Below are positions 57,847-64,000 of a stretch of 64,000 nt of DNA, piece by piece. Positions within the stretch are counted from its first letter, which is position 1. Every line of letters starts with the position of its first letter. This stretch comes from Acinetobacter lwoffii (GTDB taxonomy: Bacteria > Pseudomonadota > Gammaproteobacteria > Pseudomonadales > Moraxellaceae): positions 1,736,001 to 1,800,000 of the forward strand of contig NZ_CP077369.1 of the NCBI RefSeq assembly GCF_019048525.1, in the 5' to 3' direction. The notes beneath the pieces are model-generated. The model had not been told where the DNA came from, ran no database searches, and saw only the letters and a program-made list of their open reading frames with translations. A program made the translations under genes and the position numbers.

Positions 57847-57962
57847 TTTAATCTCCCCCCTTGCGCAGCAATGCTGCTCACCTCTTTAAAAAGAGGGGGA
57901 ACTCCTAAATCAGAACGGAGATAAAGTCCCTCTTTATTAAAGAGGGATTTAGGGAGATTAAA
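57847..57962. repeat. Palindromic interspersed repeat between cysD and cysN (116 bp)
   Basis: Perfect 11-base terminal inverted repeats TTTAATCTCCC (57847-57857) and GGGAGATTAAA (57952-57962) enclose two inner hairpins: CCTCTTTAAAAAGAGG, and TCCCTCTTTATTAAAGAGGGA. It belongs to the same family as the repeat at 49551 and lies within the cysDN transcript. Confidence 0.85.
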
Positions 57963-58011
57963 AAAAGATTCAAAACAACCGATTTCTAAAGAATATGTGG
58001 AGCTTTGAGCG

Positions 58012-59628
58012 ATGTCTCATCAATCTGATTTAATCAGCCAAGATATCTTGGGCTATCTGAAACAACATGAAAATAAAGACCTGTTGCGTTTCCTGACTTG
58101 CGGTAACGTGGACGATGGTAAATCGACGTTAATCGGTCGTCTGCTGTACGATTCAAAATTGATTTATGAAGATCAATTACAGGCTGTGACCCGTGACTCG
58201 AAGAAAGTCGGTACGACAGGTGATGCACCTGACTTGGCACTTCTGGTTGATGGTTTACAAGCAGAGCGTGAGCAAGGCATTACCATTGATGTGGCCTATC
58301 GTTATTTCTCGACAGAAAAGCGTAAGTTCATCATCGCGGACACGCCGGGACATGAACAGTATACCCGTAACATGGCGACAGGTGCGTCGACGTGTGACCT
58401 TGCGATCATTTTGATTGATGCGCGTTATGGCGTGCAAACCCAGACGCGTCGTCATACCTTTATTGCGAGTTTGCTCGGGATCAAGAACATCATTGTTGCA
58501 ATCAATAAGATGGACTTGGTGGAATTCTCTGAAACGCGTTTCAATGAAATCCAGGCTGAATATGCGGCATTCGTTGCACAATTGGGCGACCGTAAACCAA
58601 GCAATATCATCTTTACGCCTATTTCTGCATTGAATGGCGATAACGTGGTGAACAAGTCAGCCAATACGCCATGGTACACTGGTGAAACGCTGATGGGTAC
58701 ACTTGAATCGGTGGAAATTAACCGTAGTTCAGCGAAGCAGGATTTCCGTTTCCCTGTGCAATACGTGAACCGTCCAAACCTCGACTTCCGTGGTTTCTGC
58801 GGTACGATCGCACTTGGCGATATCAATGTTGGCGATACCGTAACAGCATTACCTTCTGGTAAATCATCGACTGTCAAAGAAATTGTCACTTTTGATGGCA
58901 ATCTTGAGCATGCAGTTGCAGGTCAGGCAGTGACTTTAACGCTTAACGATGAAATTGATATTTCACGTGGTAACGTGTTAATTCGTGCGGATCAAGCTGT
59001 TCCAAATATTTCCCGTTCAGTTCAAGCGACTGTTGTGTGGATGGCAGATCAACCACTTGTACTGGGTAAGCTGTACAACATCAAGATTGGTACGCAAACC
59101 GTTCCGGCAAAAGTAACGGCAATTCATTACCGTACCAACGTTAACACATTGGAAAAAGTTCAGGTGGATAAACTTGAGCTAAATGCAATCGCCAATGTGA
59201 CTGTTGAATTTGATGCACCAGTGGTCTTTGACCGTTATCAAGACAGCCGTTTCACCGGTTCGTTTATCTTCATCGATCGTTTGAATAACGTGACGATTGG
59301 TGCTGGTATGGTGGAAGAATCAGTTGAATGGTCTGCACACGATGAGCCTGTCACTGCAGAAGCACGTGCGGCACGTTTGGGTCAAAAACCTGCTGCGGTG
59401 ACTGTATCTGGTAAAGCTTTGGAAAATGCTCAGGCGCTAGAAAGCTTGCTGATTCAGCAAGGGATCGTTGCTATTGCTAAAGCATGTTTGAATGCGGAGC
59501 AGGTTGCACTGGTTCGTGAAACTGGTGTGGTTGTGATTACCGATGCTGCTGAAGGTACAGACACGACTTTAACCGTAGATACAGTTGAAGAACTTGCTGA
59601 GAAGATTGTGGAATTGGTTCGTCTTTAA
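58012..59628 (+). CDS. cysN: Sulfate adenylyltransferase subunit 1 (GTPase) with C-terminal extension
   Basis: 538 aa. The GTPase P-loop GNVDDGKST is at 31-39, [15 protein letters not shown] comes next, NKMD is conserved, and EF-Tu-like beta-barrel domains follow to about 430. E. coli CysN is about 475 aa; here ~100 extra residues ([20 protein letters not shown] onward) occupy the position of APS kinase in CysNC fusions but lack a P-loop GxxGxGKS. They look like a degenerate CysC remnant or a regulatory tail. No separate cysC gene is present in the window. RBS GGAG. Confidence 0.94.
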   Translation: MSHQSDLISQDILGYLKQHENKDLLRFLTCGNVDDGKSTLIGRLLYDSKLIYEDQLQAVTRDSKKVGTTGDAPDLALLVDGLQAEREQGITIDVAYRYFSTEKRKFIIADTPGHEQYTRNMATGASTCDLAIILIDARYGVQTQTRRHTFIASLLGIKNIIVAINKMDLVEFSETRFNEIQAEYAAFVAQLGDRKPSNIIFTPISALNGDNVVNKSANTPWYTGETLMGTLESVEINRSSAKQDFRFPVQYVNRPNLDFRGFCGTIALGDINVGDTVTALPSGKSSTVKEIVTFDGNLEHAVAGQAVTLTLNDEIDISRGNVLIRADQAVPNISRSVQATVVWMADQPLVLGKLYNIKIGTQTVPAKVTAIHYRTNVNTLEKVQVDKLELNAIANVTVEFDAPVVFDRYQDSRFTGSFIFIDRLNNVTIGAGMVEESVEWSAHDEPVTAEARAARLGQKPAAVTVSGKALENAQALESLLIQQGIVAIAKACLNAEQVALVRETGVVVITDAAEGTDTTLTVDTVEELAEKIVELVRL

Positions 59629-59646
59629 GACTGGACTGATTTGAAG

Positions 59647-59671
59647 AAACCCGCTGAAAAGCGGGTTTTTT
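59647..59671 (+). terminator. Terminator of cysDN
   Basis: AAACCCGCT / AGCGGGTTT hairpin followed by T run. Confidence 0.9.
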
Positions 59672-59773
59672 ATTGCCTAAATTTTGATTGCATGAAAATC
59701 ATTCGATTAGTCAAAATGTGATCTTTCAATTTACTAGTCAATTAATACAATACTCCCTAGATTTGGGGAATAT

Positions 59774-60046
59774 ATGAAAAAATTAATATTGCTGGCTGGC
59801 TTGTGTGTGGCTTTTGGAGCTGAAGCCAAACAGAGCAGCCAAAGCGTTGAAGCAATCAAGCAAAAAATAATCCAGCAGTCGATTCAGAATTATCCGGGAA
59901 ATTGTCCGTGTCCTTACAATACTGCAAGTAATGGTAGTCGTTGTGGTAAGCGTAGTGCTTATAATCGTGCAGGCGGATATGCGCCGCTGTGTTATCCGGA
60001 AGATGTGAGTGATCGAATGGTAAAGGAATATAAAGGGCGTAGTTAA
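59774..60046 (+). CDS. Small secreted Cys-rich protein
   Basis: 90 aa. Signal peptide MKKLILLAGLCVAFGAEA (1-18), then a compact domain with NCPCPYNTASNGSRCGKRSAY and GGYAPLCY. This Cys pattern (CPC, then two single Cys) occurs in small exported proteins of unknown function in proteobacteria. It is probably periplasmic and disulfide-bonded. RBS GGGGAA before the ATG. Confidence 0.75.
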   Translation: MKKLILLAGLCVAFGAEAKQSSQSVEAIKQKIIQQSIQNYPGNCPCPYNTASNGSRCGKRSAYNRAGGYAPLCYPEDVSDRMVKEYKGRS

Positions 60047-60115
60047 TTAAAGGCTCCGTATTTAGATAGTGAGCTAAAAGAAATATTTTTGTTAGATTTG
60101 GCTTCACATGGGTAA

Positions 60116-60460
60116 TTATTCATAAGAATCATTGAGGACTAAGGCCAGAATTGCTTTCATTTCGGTTAAACTTTTCACGCCTGCAATCCTTTTAATAATT
60201 TCTCCATTTCTAAAAATAAGCGTAGAAGGCAAACCATAGGCATTATAGCGCAAGGTTAAAATCGGAGACTGATCCACATTGATCTTGCCAAATTTAACTT
60301 CAGGATTTACCTCAGCATAGTATGTCGCCAGTTCGGCAAAGATCGGAAAATTCTGAACACAGGGCTTGCACCAGTCTGCATAAAAGCGAATCACGGCAAA
60401 ACCTTCAAACCACTCAAAATCACTGTAATTGTTTTCGTTATATTCGATCACTTGGATCAT
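60116..60460 (-). CDS. Thioredoxin-like protein
   Basis: 114 aa from ATG 60460, which has AGG 7 bases upstream; the frame opens at ATG 60505. The fold shows the active site WCKPC (C31, C34) instead of WCGPC, and a cis-Pro in GLPSTLIF. No signal peptide, so cytosolic. Likely a thiol reductase; partner unknown. Confidence 0.88.
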   Translation of the reverse strand: MIQVIEYNENNYSDFEWFEGFAVIRFYADWCKPCVQNFPIFAELATYYAEVNPEVKFGKINVDQSPILTLRYNAYGLPSTLIFRNGEIIKRIAGVKSLTEMKAILALVLNDSYE

Positions 60461-60590
60461 GGTTGGCCTATTATCAATTTCCTGAATAGTCCCCCGATTA
60501 TACATAAGTCCGATGTAGCTTCATTCCTCATGCTAACTATGTTCAAATAAGTCCAAGATATATGAAATGCATAGATTAGGGAAAGAAATC

Positions 60591-61583
60591 ATGTCGCAAC
60601 AAACCATGCAGCAAGTCATTATTACAGAACCAGGTGGTGTCGATAAACTCGCTTATGAAACGGTGACTGTACCTGAACCTAAAGCAGATGAAGTTCTGGT
60701 GAAAGTTCATGCCTTTGGTATTAACCGTCCAGATATCCTGCAGCGTCAAGGCTTATATCCGATGCCGAAAGGGGTAACGCCAGTTCCTGGCCTGGAAGTG
60801 GCAGGTGAGGTGGTTGCGATTGGTAGTGATGTAAGTCAGTTTAAAGTTGGTGACAAGGTTTGTGGTTTGACCAATGGTGGCGGTTATGCTGAATATTGCG
60901 TAGTGCCAGAAAGCCAGACCTTGAATATTCCTGAAGGCGTAAGTTTTGTCCAGGCAGCGGCCATTCCTGAAACTTTCTTTACCGTGTGGGCTAATGTGTT
61001 CCAGATGGGTCAGGCTAAAGCAGGGGAAACGGTACTGGTGCATGGTGGAACCAGTGGGATTGGTACGACTGCTTTGATGCTGTGTAAATCACTTGGTATT
61101 AAAACTTTTGCAACTGTGGGTTCAGATGAAAAAGTTGCAGCGATTTCTGATTTAACCACGGCTATTAATTATAAAACTCAGGACTTTGAGCAAGTTATTA
61201 ATGAAGCTACCGACAATGGTGGTGTCGATGTTATTTTAGATATGGTCGGTGCACCTTATTTAGAGCGTAATTTAAATTTGTTGCGCCGTGATGGACGTCT
61301 GGTCTATATCGCCTTCTTGGGTGGTGCTAAGGCCAAAGAAGTTAAACTCGGACAAATCATGATGAAACGTCTGACCATTACCGGTTCGACCATGCGTGCA
61401 CGCAGCACGGCTGAAAAAGCGGAAATTGCACAAGGCCTGAAAGAGCAGATTGCACCATTGTGGGCAAAAGGCGAATGTCTCCCGATGATCTATAAAACGT
61501 TTAAGTTCGATCAGATTCAGGATGCCCATGCCACAATGGATACTGGAGAGCATGTGGGTAAAGTTGTAGTTGAAATTATTTAA
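60591..61583 (+). CDS. NAD(P)H quinone oxidoreductase (PIG3/QOR-like MDR)
   Basis: 330 aa from ATG 60591 (GGGAAAG upstream); the frame opens eight codons earlier. This is a medium-chain dehydrogenase without the zinc ligands; the NADP motif is VLVHGGTSGIGTTALMLCK. NRPDILQRQGLYPMPKG near residue 50 is typical of the PIG3/TP53I3 branch. It reduces quinones with NADPH. Terminator at 61604. Confidence 0.9.
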   Translation: MSQQTMQQVIITEPGGVDKLAYETVTVPEPKADEVLVKVHAFGINRPDILQRQGLYPMPKGVTPVPGLEVAGEVVAIGSDVSQFKVGDKVCGLTNGGGYAEYCVVPESQTLNIPEGVSFVQAAAIPETFFTVWANVFQMGQAKAGETVLVHGGTSGIGTTALMLCKSLGIKTFATVGSDEKVAAISDLTTAINYKTQDFEQVINEATDNGGVDVILDMVGAPYLERNLNLLRRDGRLVYIAFLGGAKAKEVKLGQIMMKRLTITGSTMRARSTAEKAEIAQGLKEQIAPLWAKGECLPMIYKTFKFDQIQDAHATMDTGEHVGKVVVEII

Positions 61584-61603
61584 TACGAGATAAGTGATTC
61601 AAA

Positions 61604-61632
61604 AAAAGCCAGTAATTTTACTGGCTTTTTTT
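61604..61632 (+). terminator. Terminator of the quinone oxidoreductase gene
   Basis: AAAAGCCAGTAA / TTACTGGCTTTT hairpin followed by T run. Confidence 0.9.
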
Positions 61633-61798
61633 AATTTTAAGTAAAATATTATTACAAATAAATATATAAAATCTTGAATAAAAATTAAAAAATGTTAACT
61701 GTTCGACACAACCTGTCAATTATGACACGTAAATTGCATGTATAGATAATTCCGACCAAATGGTTAAACATTCACATGAATGTGAGAGGGAAAATAAG

Positions 61799-62002
61799 AT
61801 GAAAATTATTTCAACAGCATATAGTTCAAAACATAGTTTAAGCGCATTACGACGTATTCATAAAATGATTATTCGCGGAACCATCAGCTGGGTAGAGTTA
61901 CATAAAATGTATCGGGCGATGCTGCATCTGGAGCGTTATATAGAAAGATTAACAATACAAAATCGTCATTCAAGCAAGAAAGCATCCAGAAAATCCAAAT
62001 AA
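61799..62002 (+). CDS. Small basic hypothetical protein
   Basis: 67 aa from ATG 61799, with GAGAGGG 8 bases upstream, a strong ribosome site. The N-terminal half is a helix-rich SSKHSLSALRRIHKMI segment; the tail is very basic (HSSKKASRKSK). It could bind nucleic acid. No family recognised. An in-frame ATG at 61760 without a good RBS gives 80 aa. Confidence 0.65.
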   Translation: MKIISTAYSSKHSLSALRRIHKMIIRGTISWVELHKMYRAMLHLERYIERLTIQNRHSSKKASRKSK

Positions 62003-62155
62003 GATCTTGTATTTTTAGGGTGAATAAAGGGTCAAGATCTGATGCAAAAAAATATCTTAGACTTTGTCCTAATATTATTCATTGATCGGCATTCAGTATA
62101 ATCATTCAACATCTAGCGATAAATAAGTACATGAGAATGTATTAAGTGGGGATTT

Positions 62156-63072
62156 ATGAAGCGCCCAGCTTCAACACATGAGCGTCTTGCAGAGCGTTTA
62201 GCCAGAATTTTGACCAAATTAAACGTCGGATATCAACTCCGGGCTGCAGAGCTAGCTGCAGAATTTCAAGTCAGCACCCGTACCATTGAGCGTGATTTTG
62301 ATCGTCTAGGCTCTTACTTACCCTTACTTCAAGATGAACAGAAACGATATTATCTGGAACTCTCTTATTTAGGGCGCTTTAAATTGCAGGATATCCAGAC
62401 CTTTGCCCAGCTTTCGGGGATCAGTGAGCTGTATCCGGCGCTGGATATGTCTTTTATGCGTGAATTGCTGGATGAGCGGGCAAATCAGGTATTTTCGGCA
62501 AAAGGCTATTATTTTGAAGATGCCAAACAGTTTGCCGAGCATTTCAAGTTGCTTGCAAGCGCAATCTATAAACGTCAGCAGGTTGAGTTGCAATATTCAG
62601 ATCAATTGCGAATCATTAAGCCTTATCGCTTGATTCACCATCATGGTATCTGGTATCTGGTATCTGGTATCTGGTAGGTGTAGATCAGGACAAGTTGCGC
62701 ACCTATCGCTTAAGTCAGGTGCAACAACTCAAGCTGGTTTCTGAGGTGGAGAGCTTTGCGCATGATCCTGAAATACTGAAAATGCTGGTAGATGAAGACA
62801 GCATCTGGTTTGGGCAGCAAAAGCAGCAAGTCTTAATCAAGGTACAACCTGAAGTCGCGGTCTTTTTTAAAGAGCGCCGTTTATTTCCAGAACAGCAGAT
62901 CGAGCAGGAAACTGGGACTGGAGAGTTAGTGATTAGTTGCCAGATTCGTCACGAAATGCAGTTATTGCCTTTGGTGCGTTACTGGTTACCTTATGTGAAA
63001 ATTATTGAGCCGATTCATTTCCAGCAAAAACTGGAACAGGATTTGCAAGGATATTTACGTTCTGCTGGATGA
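62156..63072 (+). pseudogene. WYL-domain transcriptional regulator broken by a 7-bp repeat expansion
   Basis: The first part (62156-62677) has an HTH of the YafY/DeoR type (about 15-60, GYQLRAAELAAEFQVSTRTIERDFDRL) and the start of a WYL domain (LRIIKPYRLIHHHGIWYLV). At 62644-62676 TGGTATC occurs four times in tandem plus TGGTA. The protein expects two copies (HGIWYLVGVDQDKLRTYRL). The two extra copies add 14 bases and shift the frame to a stop. The rest (62695-63072) continues in frame from VGVDQDKLRTYRLSQVQ. The intact protein would be about 300 aa. Five units would restore the frame. Confidence 0.9.
62644..62676. repeat. Tandem heptanucleotide TGGTATC x4 plus partial unit
   Basis: Four exact 7-base units at 62644, 62651, 62658 and 62665, then TGGTA. 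It lies within the WYL regulator coding sequence; copy number sets the reading frame. Confidence 0.95.
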
Positions 63073-63171
63073 TATTGAGAAAGCAGAGCAGGAGGGCCTG
63101 ATTAATGATGACACTTTAAATGGGAATTTAATTTACTTATTTTTTGACTAACTAAATTACAGACATAAAAA

Positions 63172-63190
63172 AACCAGCTTTCGCTGGGTT
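63172..63190 (-). terminator. Terminator of the tRNA-Cys/tRNA-Leu transcript
   Basis: On the minus strand AACCCAGCGAAAGCTGGTT hairpin is followed by a U run, 34 bases past tRNA-Leu. Confidence 0.85.
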
Positions 63191-63223
63191 CTTTATTTGC
63201 ACCATCTTTCTATAGTAGAAGAA

Positions 63224-63309
63224 TGGTGCCCGAGGCCAGACTCGAACTGGCACGCTTTGTGGGCGGGGGATTTTAAATCCCCTGTGTCTACCGATTTCAC
63301 CACTCGGGC
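63224..63309 (-). tRNA. tRNA-Leu (TAA)
   Basis: 86 bases, class II tRNA with a variable arm. Acceptor GCCCGAG / CTCGGGC with encoded CCA; anticodon stem GGGGA / TCCCC around TTTAAAA, anticodon TAA. T-arm GTTCGAG. On the minus strand downstream of tRNA-Cys. Confidence 0.95.
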
Positions 63310-63319
63310 TTTAACAAGA

Positions 63320-63393
63320 TGGAGGCGGAGGTCGGAATCGAACCGGCGTCCACGGAGTTGCAGTCCGCTGCATGACCACTCTGCCACCCCGCC
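63320..63393 (-). tRNA. tRNA-Cys (GCA)
   Basis: 74 bases. Acceptor GGCGGGG / CCTCCGCC-type with one mismatch and encoded CCA; anticodon loop CTGCAAC, anticodon GCA; T-arm GTTCGAT. It precedes tRNA-Leu by 10 bases, so the two are transcribed together. Confidence 0.95.
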
Positions 63394-63546
63394 GCGTCTT
63401 GTTGATGCGTATATTAGCAAGCCCAGAAAAAAAAACAATAGTGTATTCATCTGTATGCGCATAAAAACATCATCTGGCGGAAAATATTTAAATTATTCAT
63501 GTAGAATGTGCAAAATTGATTCATATCAACACTTGGGAGAAGTGCC

Positions 63547-64000
63547 GTGGCATTAGTTCTAGACGGTCGTGCATTGGCGAAGCAAATTGAAGCTGACTTG
63601 TTTACTCGCGTAGAAGCGCTGAAAGCAAAATCAGGTCGTACTCCAATTCTTGCGACGATTTTGGTAGGTGACGATGGTGCATCTGCAACTTATGTTCGCA
63701 TGAAAGGCAATGCCTGCCGCCGTGTTGGTATGGATTCACTCAAAGTGGAACTTCCTAAAGAAACCACAACTGAAGAATTATTGGCTGAAATTGAAAAATT
63801 AAATGCAAATCCTGATGTGCACGGTATTCTGCTTCAGCACCCGGTTCCTGCGCAAATTGATGAGCGTGCCTGTTTCGATGCAATCTCGCTTGAAAAAGAC
63901 GTAGATGGTGTCACTTGCCTGGGCTATGGTCGTATGGCAATGGGTGAGGCAGCCTATGGTTCAGCGACGCCTGCGGGTATTATGACTATCCTGAAAGAGA
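63547..64000 (+). CDS. folD: Methylenetetrahydrofolate dehydrogenase/cyclohydrolase FolD (3' end outside window)
   Basis: Starts at GTG 63547 with GGGAGA upstream; reads [18 protein letters not shown] and onward, 151 codons without stop to the window end. It has the catalytic lysine segment [15 protein letters not shown] and the substrate segment [12 protein letters not shown], then [14 protein letters not shown]. FolD oxidises and hydrolyses methylene-THF to formyl-THF for purine and fMet synthesis. Confidence 0.95.
   Translation, partial: MALVLDGRALAKQIEADLFTRVEALKAKSGRTPILATILVGDDGASATYVRMKGNACRRVGMDSLKVELPKETTTEELLAEIEKLNANPDVHGILLQHPVPAQIDERACFDAISLEKDVDGVTCLGYGRMAMGEAAYGSATPAGIMTILKE

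Noticed and set aside
57847..57962. Possible CRISPR-like or riboswitch structure
   Set aside because: There is no direct repeat-spacer periodicity, and the terminal inverted repeats fit a palindromic mobile repeat.
58452..58901. Minus-strand 149-codon ORF in cysN
   Set aside because: Antisense to the conserved GTPase; no recognisable motif.
63193..63462. ORFs overlapping the tRNA-Leu and tRNA-Cys genes on both strands
   Set aside because: They are translations of tRNA sequence, not genes.

Overview
The window is chromosomal DNA from a gammaproteobacterium, almost certainly Acinetobacter (Moraxellaceae). The evidence is the rubA-rubB-estB-oxyR operon, described from Acinetobacter baylyi ADP1; the gltA / sdhCDAB / sucAB-lpd-sucCD TCA-cycle block; a candidate Aar small RNA next to trpS; AT-rich spacers; and short palindromic repeats inside operons. 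The species cannot be fixed from the sequence alone. Most of the window is ordinary core genome, but it carries several recent insertions and two repeat-length lesions.

Layout. 1-4.8 kb: the end of a rhomboid protease gene, nfuA, and a Fur-box-linked TonB-dependent siderophore receptor followed by an IS3-family element. 4.8-13.3 kb: a hypothetical gene, an alpha/beta hydrolase, beta-carbonic anhydrase, tesA divergent from ybbA-ybbP, a second rhomboid protease and mtgA. 13.4-23.2 kb: ppk1, a degenerate response regulator, the rubA-rubB-estB-oxyR operon, apt, a YqiA-like esterase and lysS. 23.3-26.2 kb: a Wzi-like outer-membrane capsule gene with a disturbed start, a candidate small RNA and trpS.

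26.3-34.2 kb is an insertion cluster. An IS982-family element sits in a DUF808 gene (5-bp target duplication). An IS4-family element sits in the terminator downstream of ypfJ (10-bp duplication that rebuilds the hairpin on one side). An element with an IS630-like transposase splits a cation/proton antiporter gene. Its ends carry an iterated ten-base motif and it is flanked by an imperfect 5-bp duplication, which is atypical for IS630. 34.3-38.9 kb: an alkyltransferase-like protein, a universal stress protein, a lipoprotein, tRNA-Met, nadE and a small HExxH protein.

39-53.3 kb is the TCA block. gltA is on the minus strand. sdhCDAB and sucAB-lpd-sucCD are on the plus strand and together encode citrate synthase, succinate dehydrogenase, 2-oxoglutarate dehydrogenase and succinyl-CoA synthetase. 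The spacer before sucA is rich in inverted repeats and may be a structured leader. 53.3-64 kb: yqiJ-yqiK (flotillin pair), a hypothetical gene, cysD-cysN with a palindromic repeat between them, a small Cys-rich secreted protein, a thioredoxin-like protein, a quinone oxidoreductase, a WYL-type regulator broken by expansion of a 7-bp tandem repeat, tRNA-Leu and tRNA-Cys, and the start of folD.

I see no CRISPR array, defence island or prophage. The most unusual items are the antiporter-splitting element, the heptamer expansion in the WYL regulator, the A7 tract at the start of the Wzi-like gene, and the IS4 insertion that dissects a terminator.
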